64,000 nt of DNA from Flammeovirgaceae bacterium UBA7330 (GCA_002471275.1 DKPQ01000024.1:176164-240163), one strand, 5' to 3'; positions 25,061-35,240 are shown, counted from the first letter of the stretch. Notes: generated from the sequence alone by a model not told the origin. Translations and numbers: made by a program.

Positions 25061-25980
25061 GTGAGCCAAGCTGTCCCCATATCGACCTTACCTTCTGGTT
25101 ATAGTGTACAGAATATATCCCCTCAGGGGTTATCACCTTATTATGATTTCCTTTCCATTAGTAGAAAGACTAAAGGTTTTGACAGTAGTCAACTAACTAA
25201 AAAAACAGATAAAAAATTTGAGCTAAAAAGGGACTTCACAAAAATAGATATTTGGTGGTCTGATAATTACCACACCCTAACGGTAAACGGCTCATTAGCC
25301 TGGTTTTAAATGGCCATAACCTGGCATTTGATCAAACAGAATTTAAAACGGCTATAGATGATATTTCGGTAACTCTAGATGTAGACCTAACAGGCGCCGG
25401 TGTGCGGTCATTTGAGCTATCTAAGATCATCCCGGTAGATATTCCAATCAAAGAGATACAAGATAATCACAGGGGATTAAAAGGCTTTGAGAGGGTTCCA
25501 AAACAGGGTACCCTATATTGGAATCATTATAACCGGAGGGGTAATCCAGATTTAATACTAAAGATGTACAACGCCACTGCAAACGCAATAGACAAAAAAA
25601 TGACAATAATCCCGGATATAGAGCTTCTGAAGTTTGAACTGAAAATGAATAATCCTACCAAGCACTTTGGCTATGCGGTTACTGTCCAGGACCTCATTTA
25701 CAATGAAGAAATTATTAACAAAGCATACAGCGCCATGAAATACTATTATGATGAAATAGAGAAATCCAAAATGGTCACCTTACCAGATAGACCATCCGCT
25801 GATGATTTTATTTTAGCAGGTCTGATAATCTCCTCCAAAGACCCGATGGCAGAAATCGAAAATCTTATAAGTTCATGCGAAGGTTTAAAACCACAGACCA
25901 AGTACAAGCGCAGAAAATTAATTCAATCTAAACTGGACAGTATGACAATTGATAATGATAAATATAAACTGCAGTTGTAG
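25061..25980 (+). pseudogene. gene II/X-like replication initiator, single-base frameshift
   Basis: Two reading frames together make one protein of about 306 residues. The first begins at GTG 25061 and stops at 25309 after NGSLAWF; the second resumes with LNGHNLAFDQTEF at 25306 and ends at 25980. One extra T in the four-T run at 25304-25307 would join them as W-F-L-N-G. The order (SLAWFLNGHN, a DLTGAGVRSFELSKI strand, LILKMYN, LLKFELKMN, VTVQDL) resembles gene II/X rolling-circle initiators of filamentous phages (K-V-L-Q-GHN, then R-I-D-A-T-F, then L-V-R-F-E-A). Possible causes are a real inactivating deletion, a slippage switch or a sequence error. GTG 25402 could start a shorter C-terminal product, but it lies mid-domain. 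Confidence 0.6.
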
Positions 25981-26102
25981 TGGGGAGGGGGCATCCGTGC
26001 CCTGGAATTGTAATGCATTTCTTACCCTATCCAAGGAAAGTTTGTCCCTTGAAAGGCTCCTATAAGACGGGTTAAAATGAATATTGAACTAAAATAAAAA
26101 AT

Positions 26103-26480
26103 ATGAAACCGCAAGAATACCTGAGTGACCTCGGAATAAAATATTTCCGGGAGATAGAGAAAATTCTACATTCCCGAGGACTAGATAAGGATGAGTATAG
26201 TATCGAGCTATCTATTCTGGCCGACCAATACAGTAAGCATCAAGATGCCAATGAGAAGGCAGCAGAGAGGGAAAAGGAAGGGAAACCTGGTTTTTATAAT
26301 CAGTTCGACAATGGGACGTTGCAGATAAACGGGTATTTCACGATGATAAAAGAATCACTAGCTGTCATTTTAAAGCTGAGTCCAAAATTCGGTCTTACCC
26401 CAGCAGACCTTGATAAACTGAAAAACATTGTAGGTGAGCCAAAAAAGAAAAGTAAGCTACAAAAACTGATGGAGAAATAA
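26103..26480 (+). CDS. P27-family phage terminase small subunit-like protein
   Basis: 125 residues, all helical. The layout fits P27/Terminase_4 small subunits: YFREIEKILHSRGLDKDEYSIELSILADQYSKH, a charged linker, then QINGYFTMIKESLAVILKLSPKFGLTPADLDKL, where GLTPAD/S-x-x-K/R-L is the family's C-terminal signature. Small terminases recognise the pac/cos site; satellites carry their own to divert a helper phage's packaging. No large subunit is present. It sits 122 bp after the replication gene and is followed by a strong terminator. Confidence 0.65.
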   Translation: MKPQEYLSDLGIKYFREIEKILHSRGLDKDEYSIELSILADQYSKHQDANEKAAEREKEGKPGFYNQFDNGTLQINGYFTMIKESLAVILKLSPKFGLTPADLDKLKNIVGEPKKKSKLQKLMEK

Positions 26481-26510
26481 AGGGCCCATTTAAAAATGAA
26501 TGAGCCCTTG
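26480..26510 (+). terminator. terminator after the small terminase gene
   Basis: Stem AAGGGCCCATT/AATGAGCCCTT (one wobble pair) with an eight-base loop, overlapping the stop codon of the terS-like gene. It separates the rightward module from the leftward cargo gene. Confidence 0.7.
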
Positions 26511-26583
26511 CAATTAAGAACCAGCTATAGATGTTTAAAGATAACGCATTAACACCACATTTGGCAATGAAATATTTTCAAGA

Positions 26584-27372
26584 TTACCCAACGCCAACAT
26601 TATAACTATCAATAGTCCAAAAGTTATCCAGGTCTAAGTTTATATTTGATGAACTTACCTGACTCACTGTAATGTAGTGGACTTTTGATCCTACCGGATC
26701 AACTTGTAATATTATTTGGTTACAATTCCCATCATTGGACATATAATCAATAATTACATTACCGTATGATTGACCAGCATACTTGTCCTTATGGATATAA
26801 CAATAATAAAATAGATTATCGTTAGTCAGAAATAAAGGTCGAAGTTCATTGATACTATTCCCAAATTCGCCGCTACCGTCATTATCCCAGCCCACAAGGT
26901 CACCGCATAAATTAGTATTTTCCACGACAATCAAATCATAATCACTTGAACCCACTAACGTTATTTCGTTTGTTGATTCAGTAATTTCTATTTGTGACCC
27001 AAAGGCTGAAAAAGGAAAATAGTCATAGGCAACATTTACATCCAGATCATTAAATGATATGGATATATCGTATGTTCCAACTGGTATGGTGTAGGTTTGA
27101 CTTCTGAAGTCTACACCGTCAAAGTCTATTGAAATCAATCCGCCATTAATATTATTAAAAGTGATTGTACCTAATCCGCTAAGTTTATGTGAATAGCCAG
27201 CTGGTAGTTCATCTACTCTTCCACTACTTAAATCTGATACTTCATAGATGATATCAATGTTAGGAATATTGATTGACACTTCAACTTCTGGAATGACTTT
27301 TTCAGAACCTTTGTCACAACTTATAAATGCTAATTGTGACATGGACAATAATACAATTGCGATTTTTTTCAT
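26584..27372 (-). CDS. cargo lipoprotein of the element
   Basis: About 262 residues from the ATG at 27372, chosen because it starts a lipoprotein signal (MKKIAIVLLSMSQLAFISC); in-frame codons upstream to 27408 lack a signal. The mature part is beta-rich (VEVSINIPNIDIIYEV, GGLISIDFDGVDF, TYTIPVGTYDISISF) with one Cys pair (NLCGDL, GNCNQ). No family recognised. It is transcribed against the rest of the element and lies next to attR, the usual place for accessory genes. A surface lipoprotein there could block phage adsorption or entry, which is inference only. Confidence 0.7.
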   Translation of the reverse strand: MKKIAIVLLSMSQLAFISCDKGSEKVIPEVEVSINIPNIDIIYEVSDLSSGRVDELPAGYSHKLSGLGTITFNNINGGLISIDFDGVDFRSQTYTIPVGTYDISISFNDLDVNVAYDYFPFSAFGSQIEITESTNEITLVGSSDYDLIVVENTNLCGDLVGWDNDGSGEFGNSINELRPLFLTNDNLFYYCYIHKDKYAGQSYGNVIIDYMSNDGNCNQIILQVDPVGSKVHYITVSQVSSSNINLDLDNFWTIDSYNVGVG

Positions 27373-27473
27373 GATGGTTCTTTTTTGAGGTATACACAAT
27401 TTATACAATATCGAATCAGATTCACATTAATGCAGGTTTTAAATATGGAATTATCTATAATAAGCCACTATTA

Positions 27474-27494
27474 AGTTGTACCTATACTTGTACC
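27474..27494. repeat. right integrase arm-type repeat
   Basis: 21 bp identical to 22594-22614, same orientation, 57 bp inside attR. It contains two TTGTACC motifs. Confidence 0.65.
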
Positions 27495-27502
27495 CATCAA
27501 AT

Positions 27503-27536
27503 AAAAAAAGCCTTAACTAATTGATAGTTAAGGCTT
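27503..27536 (-). terminator. element-borne terminator downstream of tRNA-Arg
   Basis: Perfect 12-bp stem AAGCCTTAACTA/TAGTTAAGGCTT with a seven-T run on the minus strand. It lies just past the 3' end of the intact tRNA-Arg, inside the element, replacing the host terminator displaced to 22448. Confidence 0.8.
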
Positions 27537-27551
27537 TACTTGTAATATAAG

Positions 27552-27625
<74 letters not shown>

Positions 27626-27703
27626 TGGTAAAATCTCACTCATAATTGGAGTGATTATTATCTTTAAAAACATTAACTGCCTTTTGCAGTTGCTCCATCA
27701 AAG

Positions 27704-27792
<89 letters not shown>

Positions 27793-28101
27793 TGGTCATT
27801 ACTGAAAAAGCCATTATATCATGGCTTCGTAAAGGACTGCAAATATAGTATTTAGGTTTAAAAAATTATCTACTCAATAAGGTAATATGAGAGAAAGGAG
27901 AAAAAAATTACTACAGATTTGAAGAAGGCTGAGAAAGTGTATCTTGAAATTTCGATACCAGCGAAAGTACCTCGCCAATCCTATCTCTTATATAAGGTTA
28001 GGTTTTTCTGCTAAATATTCCTGTACAACCAAATTTCCTTCCATTCATAGCCCAAATTTCAAAAACAGATGCCATATTGAAACCTAACCTAAAATCCGGA
28101 G
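27793..28101. other. intergenic region between tRNA-Ser and DUF819 gene
   Basis: No gene seen. A hairpin AAGCCAT/ATGGCTT at 27808-27827 with T-run on the minus strand lies in the tRNA leader. The remainder must hold the divergent promoters of the tRNAs and the permease gene. Confidence 0.5.
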
Positions 28102-29358
28102 ATGTCTATGAATGATCATGAGCCCCTAATCACCAATGACGCCGTCATTTTCGGCTTACTGATGCTGATCCTGATGTTTGTGTTTTCCACGGCAAGCAGT
28201 GGCAGCAAATTCTGGCAGAAGTTCTACACGATGGTGCCCACAATCCTGGTGTGCTACTTTCTGCCTTCGATGCTCTCTACGTTCGGGATCATTGATCCCC
28301 ATGAGTCCAACCTTTATTTTGTGGCCAGCAGGTATCTGTTGCCGGCAAGTCTGGTGCTCTTAACGATCAGTGTCGACCTGAAGGAATTGTTAAAACTGGG
28401 ACCAAAAGCATTGATCATGTTTTTTACCGGAACCATTGGGATTGTGCTGGGAGGTCCGATTTCTATCCTACTGTTTAGCTATGTCGCCCCTGAGATCATC
28501 AATGCACCGCCACCCAACGAAGTGTGGCGGGGACTCACCACCGTAGCAGGCAGCTGGATAGGAGGGGGAGCCAACCAGGCAGCGATGAAAGAGGTTTTTG
28601 AAGTGAGTGATGAGGTGTTTTCCAAGGTGGTAGCGGTGGACATCATCGTGGCCAATATCTGGCTGGCCATCATGATGATTGGGATCGGTCGCAATGAGTG
28701 GGTCAACAAGAAGCTGAAAGCCGACGATAGCTCCATCGAATCGCTGAAAAAGAAAATAGCGGATTACCAGCAAAGTGTTTGGCGGATCCCTACTGCCCCG
28801 GATCTGTTTAAGGTACTTGGGGTTGCATTTATATGCACAGCTTTCGGTCACTGGCTGGCCGATATCATCGCGCCCTATATAGGACTGAATTTTCCTAACC
28901 TGAAAGATTATAGCCTGGACTCCGGGTTCTTCTGGATTGTGGTGATCACAACTACACTGGGTGTAGTGCTATCATTTACCCGGGCCCGGGAACTGGAAGG
29001 AGCCGGAGCCTCTAAGATCGGAACAGTATTCATCTTCATCCTGGTCGCCACGATTGGGACCTATATGGATGTAACGGCCATTTTTGATGACCTGGGACTC
29101 TTTCTGGTGGGTTTTGTGTGGATTATGTTTCACGCTGCATTACTGATCATAGTAGCCAAGATTATCAAAGCACCCATGTTTTTCATTGCTGTAGGGAGCC
29201 AGGCCAATGTGGGAGGAGCAGCTTCAGCACCGGTAGTGGCTTCTTACTTCCATCCGTCACTCGCTCCGGTAGGGGTGTTGATGGCTGTGCTTGGATATGT
29301 ACTGGGTACCTATGGGGCTTACATCTGCGGACTGATGATGCGGGGCGTGAGTCCGTGA
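28102..29358 (+). CDS. DUF819-family membrane protein (putative transporter)
   Basis: 418 residues with about ten to twelve membrane helices. The family signature regions GSWIGGGANQAAMKEVFEVSDEVFSKVVAVDIIVANIWLA and GSQANVGGAASAPVVASYFHPSLAPVGVLMAVLGYVLGTYGAY are clear. The two Gly/Asn-rich re-entrant stretches are in inverted halves, as in Na+-coupled carriers. Substrate unknown. Start at 28102 or the second Met two codons on (MNDHEP). Monocistronic. Confidence 0.88.
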   Translation: MSMNDHEPLITNDAVIFGLLMLILMFVFSTASSGSKFWQKFYTMVPTILVCYFLPSMLSTFGIIDPHESNLYFVASRYLLPASLVLLTISVDLKELLKLGPKALIMFFTGTIGIVLGGPISILLFSYVAPEIINAPPPNEVWRGLTTVAGSWIGGGANQAAMKEVFEVSDEVFSKVVAVDIIVANIWLAIMMIGIGRNEWVNKKLKADDSSIESLKKKIADYQQSVWRIPTAPDLFKVLGVAFICTAFGHWLADIIAPYIGLNFPNLKDYSLDSGFFWIVVITTTLGVVLSFTRARELEGAGASKIGTVFIFILVATIGTYMDVTAIFDDLGLFLVGFVWIMFHAALLIIVAKIIKAPMFFIAVGSQANVGGAASAPVVASYFHPSLAPVGVLMAVLGYVLGTYGAYICGLMMRGVSP

Positions 29359-29483
29359 GGGTTGAAGAAATATATATCAAGATCGTATTGTAATAATAAT
29401 GTGGGATATAAGGGGAATTAAAATAAATGTTATTTAATTTATTCCGTGATTTGCAATTGACTGATTTAAGCAATACCCTAAAT

Positions 29484-32427
29484 ATGTTAACCTACATTAT
29501 ACTTAACTATTTCAAGCATAAAACAATCCTAATCTTCTTGATATTACTATGTAACCTTAATCAACTGTTAAATGCTCAAAGTAAGTTGATAGGCATGGGA
29601 AGAATAGGAGGAGGTTGTGTCTTTGCAATCAATGAGGATGGGACAGACCCACAAAAATTGGTAGATTTTTCACATGGAATATATCCTAATTCTACACTGG
29701 AGGTATGCAATGGAAGACTTTGGGGTACAACAGGTAGGGGGGGGTAAATCAGGTGAAGGTATCATGTATTCAATTAGTATGGATGGAACAGATTATTCAA
29801 AGGTTTATGATTTTGATATAAGTAGTGGGAGACCAACTGGAAAACTTTTGCAATTCGATGGTAAATTCTGGGGGGTTGCTGTCTTTGGAGGTGATTACGA
29901 AGGAGGGGTTATCTATTCTATAGATACCAGTGGAACAAATTTTTCAAAGATCTACTCCTTCAATGAGATTAATGGAGCAAGACCAGTGGGAGGGCTAGTG
30001 GAAAATGATGGCAAGCTTTATGGGATGACTACCCTTGGAGGTAGTTTTGGTAAAGGTGTAGTTTTTTCAATTGATTCAAATGGAACAAATTATTCTGTTT
30101 TACATGAATTTGATAGCCTAAATGGAAAGAATCCAACTGGTAAACTTTTGGTGCATGATGGGAAACTTTGGGGTATGACAACCTATGGTGGTGGAAATGG
30201 ATGGGGAGAAATTTTCACAATTGGATTAAGTGATACAGATTTTACTATTGTTCACGATTTTGCTTTTTCAGAAGGAGCGCACCCAAGTGGTGGTTTAATA
30301 TTATACAACAATAAGTTTTGGGGATTAACCTATTTAGGTGGTAATTCTCTTGAAGGAGTTGTCTTTTCAATGGATCTTGATGGTTCTAATCTAACAGTGA
30401 TCCATGAATTTGATGGTTATAACGGTCGTGGGGCATTTGGGGAACTTGAAGTTAGTAATGGCAAACTATGGGGATTAACTTCTTATGGCGAAAATAACTA
30501 TGGAGAGATATTTATAATTGATCTCATTGATCAATCCTTTACAATAGCATATGATTTTGATGGTTTGAACGGTAGGTCGCCAATGGGTGGGAGTCTGACT
30601 GCATTGGATGGGAAATTATGGGGTATAACCCAAAATGGTGGTAAATCAAATCAAGGAGTAATTTTTTCAATCAAAAATGATAAGACAAATTTCATAAAGA
30701 TTTATGATTTTAATAATCCGGATGGGAGTATTCCAAGGGGTGGATTTATTGAGAATGATGGAAAGTTATGGGGAGTTACCTCTCAAGGAGGAAATGATGG
30801 AAAGGGTGTTGTTTTTTCAATTGGTTTTGATGGTGGTGAATTTAATAAGGAATATGAATTTAGCGGTGCAAATGGAAGCTACCCTCATGGAAGCCTTATT
30901 TTGAATCAAGGTAAATTTTGGGGTTTAGCTAGTTCAGGAGGTAGCTTTGATTATGGAGTAATTTATTCTCTCAATACAGATGGATCTAATTTCACGAAGG
31001 TTCATGAATTTGACATCCTGACCGGTGGTTGGCCTTATGGAAGGTTGATTGGGAGTAATGAAAAATTTTGGGGGATGACTTATAGAGGTGGCGAATTTGA
31101 CAGAGGAACTGTATTCTCGATTAAGGTCGATGGAACTGGATTTACTAAAGTATTTGATTTCGATGGAACCTCTGGAAGTAATCCTGATGCCAGTTTAATA
31201 GAAAGCAATGGTAAACTGTGGGGGATGACTGGGTCAGGAGGAGAGTTTGGAGAGGGTGTTATTTTTTCACTAAGTCTAGATGGAAATGAATTTACTAAAA
31301 TTCATGATTTTGATGGGGCAGGTGGAAGTAATCCTAGAGGGAACCTACTTGAGGTTAAAGGAAAACTATGGGGAGTAACTCGACGCGGAGGAGATACTAA
31401 TAATGGAATTGTCTTTTCACTGAATAATGATGGGACTGGATATACTAAAATTCATGATTTTAATGATGTTGATGGTAGTTCTCCCTATGGCACTTTAACG
31501 TATGTTGATGGTAAATTATGGGGGACTACAAGTTCTGGAGGGAGCAATAATGTTGGGGTTATTTTCTCTATAAATGATGATGGAAATGGATTTAATAAAT
31601 TAATTGATTTATCTTATGAATTAGGTGGTGAGCCTAGGTATAGTAGTCTTTTTATTAAACAAAAGATTGATCAAGTAATTAGTTTTGAATCGATTCCCTC
31701 AAAAACCTTTGGTGATGATCCCTTTGATCTGGAAGGTACATCCAGTTCCGGTTTGGAGGTATTCTATGCAAGTTCTGATGAATCAGTAGTCACTGTTTCA
31801 GGATCAACAGTCACGATTATTGGAGCCGGGACAACGACAATTACGGCTAGTCAGGATGGAAACACGGATTATAAATCAGCAGAAGATGTCCAGCAGGAGT
31901 TAGTCATTGCAAAAGCAGAACAAACGATAACATTTGAAACTATATCACCAAAAATGCTTGGTGATGATCCATTCCAGTTAAATGCTTCAGCGAGCTCTGG
32001 CCTGGAAATAAGTTACTCGAGTTCTGATGAATCTGTTGCTATTGTGAACGATAATTCTGTTTCTATCTTAAGCCATGGAACCACAATGATTTCAGCTCAT
32101 CAGCAGGGTGACAATAATTTTCTCCAAGCAATTCCGGTATCTCACAATCTTATAGTGAGTTCTAGTGATGAGGTATTGTCGGTATCACCTGATAAGAATC
32201 TGGTCATTTCACCTAATCCTGCACAAGACTTCATTCGGTTTCATTTAGACCAGAAAGTGATCATTCGTATTGTGAGTTTAGATGGCAAGACCCTTTTTTC
32301 AAAAACTGTAGATGAAAACAACAACAAGGTTGTTTTAACTCAAATTCCACGGGGTATTTACCTTGTGTTTATCCTGGATGAAAATGCCGAAATCCAGGGG
32401 CAGTATAAAATCATACTAAATGAGTGA
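29484..32427 (+). CDS. GloVer-repeat surface protein with T9SS tail, off-frame at a G8 tract
   Basis: The protein starts at ATG 29484 with a signal peptide (ILIFLILLCNLNQLLNAQ). The frame runs into a stop at 29745-29747 after a run of eight G (29735-29742). Removing one G restores GTTGRGGKSGEGIMYS, which matches the other repeats in spacing, and the frame then continues to 32427. In total there are 13 repeats of about 50 residues (K-L/F-W-G-x-T-x-x-GG-x4-G-x-x-F-S), the Gloeo/Verruco 'GloVer' type. Two Ig-like domains follow (both with GDDPF and SSDESV), then a type IX secretion sorting domain (SPNPAQDFIRF ... GIYLVFI). Either a phase-variable surface protein in the OFF state, a pseudogene or a base-call error. 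TTG/ATG starts near 29674 could express the rest without a signal peptide. Confidence 0.75.
29735..29742 (+). repeat. G8 homopolymer tract in a coding region
   Basis: Eight consecutive G inside the first GloVer repeat. Seven would keep the frame open. Typical length for slipped-strand mispairing. Confidence 0.7.
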
Positions 32428-32525
32428 TGATTTAGGATTTAAAAGTAGTTATACAAAAATCAACTTCCTTCAATTTTCTCCTTTCATCCTTGCCATTATT
32501 CACATCATAATCGTACTTTGGCGGT

Positions 32526-34088
32526 ATGAAATTCAAGCAATCCCTTCTTTTACTGTCAATATCATTATTTGTAATTAGCTGTTCGACCGGCGATAAACCG
32601 GCCGATCTTCCGAGAGTAGCCATTGCCGGGCTGGCTATTGAATCAAGTACATTCTCACCAGCTGTATCTGAAACGGATGCCTTCCATGCCCGGGTAGGGG
32701 ATGAGATCTTTGGGTATTACGCTTTCATGCAGCCGGATTCTGCTAACCGCAAGCGCGCTGAGTGGTTTCCGGCGCTGCGTGGACATGCACTGCCCGGAGG
32801 GATTGTCTCCCGACATGCTTATGACTCCCTGATGGGTGTGATACTGGACATGTTGAAAGAAAACCTTCCCTACGATGGACTGTTCTTCGACATCCATGGA
32901 GCCATGAGTGTGCAGGGCCTCGATGACCCGGAGGGGGATATGATACAAAAGATCCGTGAGGTAGTGGGGACCGAAACACTGATCTCTACCAGCATGGATC
33001 TGCATGGAAATGTGTCAGAAGCATTGGCTGGTCACTCTGACCTGATCACCTGCTACCGCATGGCACCTCACGAAGATGCTCTGGAATCCAAGAAGCGAGC
33101 TGTGGATAATCTCCTTGATCGCCTTGAGTCAGGAAAAGGGAGGCCAGCCTACAAAGCCTGGGTACCTGTTCCCATCTTACTACCCGGAGAGAAAACCAGT
33201 ACACGTATCGAGCCAGGTAAAAGCCTGTATGCAAAAGTTCCACCTGTAGCAGCCCGAGAGGGTGTTATCGATGCCGCTATCTGGATCGGATATGCCTGGG
33301 CAGACGAGCCGAGAAACCATGGAGTCGTCATGGTAACCGGAGATGATAAAGAGGCAGTCACCAAAGGGGCTGAGGAGCTGGCGCAGGCATTCTGGGAGGT
33401 CAGACATCAATTCGACTTTGTTGCTCCAACCACCACCTTTGAGGAGGCGATGAAAATGGCACTGAGTTCAGATAAAAAGCCATTTATGATCAGTGATATG
33501 GGTGACAATCCCACTGCGGGAGGTGCCGGAGATGTCACCTGGACAATTACTGAGATATTAAAGAGACCTGAATTCAAAACAGCAGACGGTTCGACGCTTA
33601 TTTATGCGTCTATTCCGGGACCTGAATTTGTCAAAGAAGCTGTCTCCATTGGGGAAGGAGGAAAAATCAGTGCCACTGCAGGAGCCATGGTGGATGACCG
33701 GTATGCGCCTCCTGTGATGATCTCCGGGACCATCGAAAAGATCAAGCATGGAGACATGCACGCTGAAACAGAAGTCGTGGTGAAGTCAGGAAGTGTATCG
33801 GTGATTGTCACCAAAAAGCGAAAGCCCTACCACCACGAAAGCGATTTCACGGAGCTTGGCCTCAATCCCAGGGAAGCGGATATAGTGGTTGTCAAAATCG
33901 GTTATCTCGTTCCTGAGCTTTACGATATGCGCGGTGACTGGGTGATGGCGCTGACACCGGGAGGCGTCGATCAGGATCTTGACAGATTGGGACATGAAAG
34001 GATTAAAAGGCCGATGTTCCCATTGGATCCTGATATGGAAGACCCGGATCTTTCTGCGCGGATGATCCCGCTTTCTCACGAACTGTAA
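32526..34088 (+). CDS. M81-family (MlrC-like) metallopeptidase lipoprotein
   Basis: 520 residues; lipobox Cys at about 19 (VISC). Family elements: AIAGLAIESSTFSP, FFDIHGAMSVQG (Asp-x-His metal site), STSMDLHGNVSEAL (second Asp-x-His), CYRMAPHED and MISDMGDNPTAGGAGD (conserved DNPxxG). MlrC proteins open or shorten linearised microcystin; relatives are widespread in bacteria that never meet the toxin, so a general peptide or amide substrate is likely. Exported, unusual for cytoplasmic MlrC relatives. The ROK gene follows in the same direction after 55 bp. Confidence 0.88.
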   Translation: MKFKQSLLLLSISLFVISCSTGDKPADLPRVAIAGLAIESSTFSPAVSETDAFHARVGDEIFGYYAFMQPDSANRKRAEWFPALRGHALPGGIVSRHAYDSLMGVILDMLKENLPYDGLFFDIHGAMSVQGLDDPEGDMIQKIREVVGTETLISTSMDLHGNVSEALAGHSDLITCYRMAPHEDALESKKRAVDNLLDRLESGKGRPAYKAWVPVPILLPGEKTSTRIEPGKSLYAKVPPVAAREGVIDAAIWIGYAWADEPRNHGVVMVTGDDKEAVTKGAEELAQAFWEVRHQFDFVAPTTTFEEAMKMALSSDKKPFMISDMGDNPTAGGAGDVTWTITEILKRPEFKTADGSTLIYASIPGPEFVKEAVSIGEGGKISATAGAMVDDRYAPPVMISGTIEKIKHGDMHAETEVVVKSGSVSVIVTKKRKPYHHESDFTELGLNPREADIVVVKIGYLVPELYDMRGDWVMALTPGGVDQDLDRLGHERIKRPMFPLDPDMEDPDLSARMIPLSHEL

Positions 34089-34143
34089 AGCCGGTTAAAA
34101 TATTTATTCAAAGCACACTAGTTTTGGGCCGAGAATAAATGTG

Positions 34144-35079
34144 ATGAAGAAATATACGGTAGGCGTAGACATTGGCGGCGGGCATATCTTAAGTGCCATC
34201 GTTGACAACAACGAAAATAGGCTCCTCGATGAGACCAAGTCTTATGTAAAGGTCAATAACAAAGGCACGTTTGATGAGATTATGACCTCATGGTCCAGTG
34301 CCTTAAATCAATCAATCAAGCATGTTGACCCCAAAGAGTTAGAAGGGATCGGCTTTGCCATGCCGGGAGCTTTTAATTATAAGGAAGGGGTCGGAATGTT
34401 TGAGGAAGGCAATAAGAAATACCTCGCCTTGTATAAGGTGAATATCAGGGAAGCCCTTACCCCGTATCTTGAAACAGATATACAGCTACCATTCAGGTAT
34501 CTGAATGATGCCACGGCGTTTGCAGTCGGAGAGGCATGGGTAGGGAAGGCCAAAGGAGCCAGTAAATCCATTGCCGTGACGTTGGGTACCGGGTTAGGAT
34601 CTGCTTTCGTTGATGAGGGGGTGCCTGTTGTCGTGCGTGAAGATGTACCCAAAGAGGGCTGTTTGTGGCACCTTCCATTCAAAGACCGCCTTGTGGACGA
34701 TTACTTTTCTACGCGCTGGTTTACCATCACCTATGAAAAGCGGTTTGGAAAGAAAGTGGCAGGAGCTAAAGAACTTGCCGATATGGCACAGGGTTCGGCA
34801 GAAATCATGGCCCTGTTTGTTGAATTTGGAAACAACCTGGGTGAGATGTTTACCCCATGGCTAAAGAAGTTTCCCGCCGAAGTCATCGTGATGGGTGGTA
34901 ACATCACCGGAGCGTTCAACCTGTTTGGCCCGTCTATGTTGGCTTACTTTAAAAAAGAGGGGATAAGCACCCAGGTAGAAATTTCTGAATTAATGGAAGA
35001 TTCCGCCTTGCTGGGAAGTACCCGACTCTTTGAAGATGCTTTCTGGAGCCAGGTAAAAGATCAACTGCCTACTTTGTAA
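34144..35079 (+). CDS. ROK-family sugar kinase-like protein
   Basis: 311 residues from the ATG at 34144; a GTG one codon earlier is also in frame. ATP-binding phosphate loops are visible: VGVDIGGGHILSAIVD at the start, NDATAFAVGEAWVGKA and VTLGTGLGSAFVDEG (ROK signature), GGNITGAFNLF near the end. The zinc-binding GHxxx...CxCGxxGC motif of glucokinase-type ROK proteins is absent, so substrate specificity is uncertain. Cytoplasmic. Probably sugar phosphorylation, glucose-like. Confidence 0.85.
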   Translation: MKKYTVGVDIGGGHILSAIVDNNENRLLDETKSYVKVNNKGTFDEIMTSWSSALNQSIKHVDPKELEGIGFAMPGAFNYKEGVGMFEEGNKKYLALYKVNIREALTPYLETDIQLPFRYLNDATAFAVGEAWVGKAKGASKSIAVTLGTGLGSAFVDEGVPVVVREDVPKEGCLWHLPFKDRLVDDYFSTRWFTITYEKRFGKKVAGAKELADMAQGSAEIMALFVEFGNNLGEMFTPWLKKFPAEVIVMGGNITGAFNLFGPSMLAYFKKEGISTQVEISELMEDSALLGSTRLFEDAFWSQVKDQLPTL

Positions 35080-35090
35080 ACACAGAAATC

Positions 35091-35127
35091 CTGATATAGC
35101 ACAAGCGGGACGCTTGCGCTATATCAG
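35091..35127. repeat. REP hairpin left of RAYT, outer
   Basis: A 37-bp near-perfect palindrome: outer arms CTGATATAGC/GCTATATCAG, inner arms CAAGCG/CGCTTG, loop GGA. Confidence 0.85.
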
Positions 35128-35130
35128 GCT

Positions 35131-35166
35131 AAAACTGGCACGAGCGTCCCGCTCGTGACATGTTTT
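35131..35166. repeat. REP hairpin left of RAYT, inner
   Basis: Stem CACGAGCG/CGCTCGTG with loop TCC, followed by ACATGTTTT. Opposite orientation to the outer REP; matches the solo copy at 18401. Confidence 0.85.
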
Positions 35167-35240
35167 TTTGACTGACATGTTTGTGACATGTTTTATTTAC
35201 TATTAACTAACGTTATACATAAATATATTATATTTCCTGT

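Noticed and set aside
25304..25310. Programmed -1 ribosomal frameshift in the replication gene
   Set aside because: GGTTTTAAA does not give a standard X-XXY-YYZ heptamer in the required frame and no strong downstream structure is obvious; a base deletion in the T-run is simpler.
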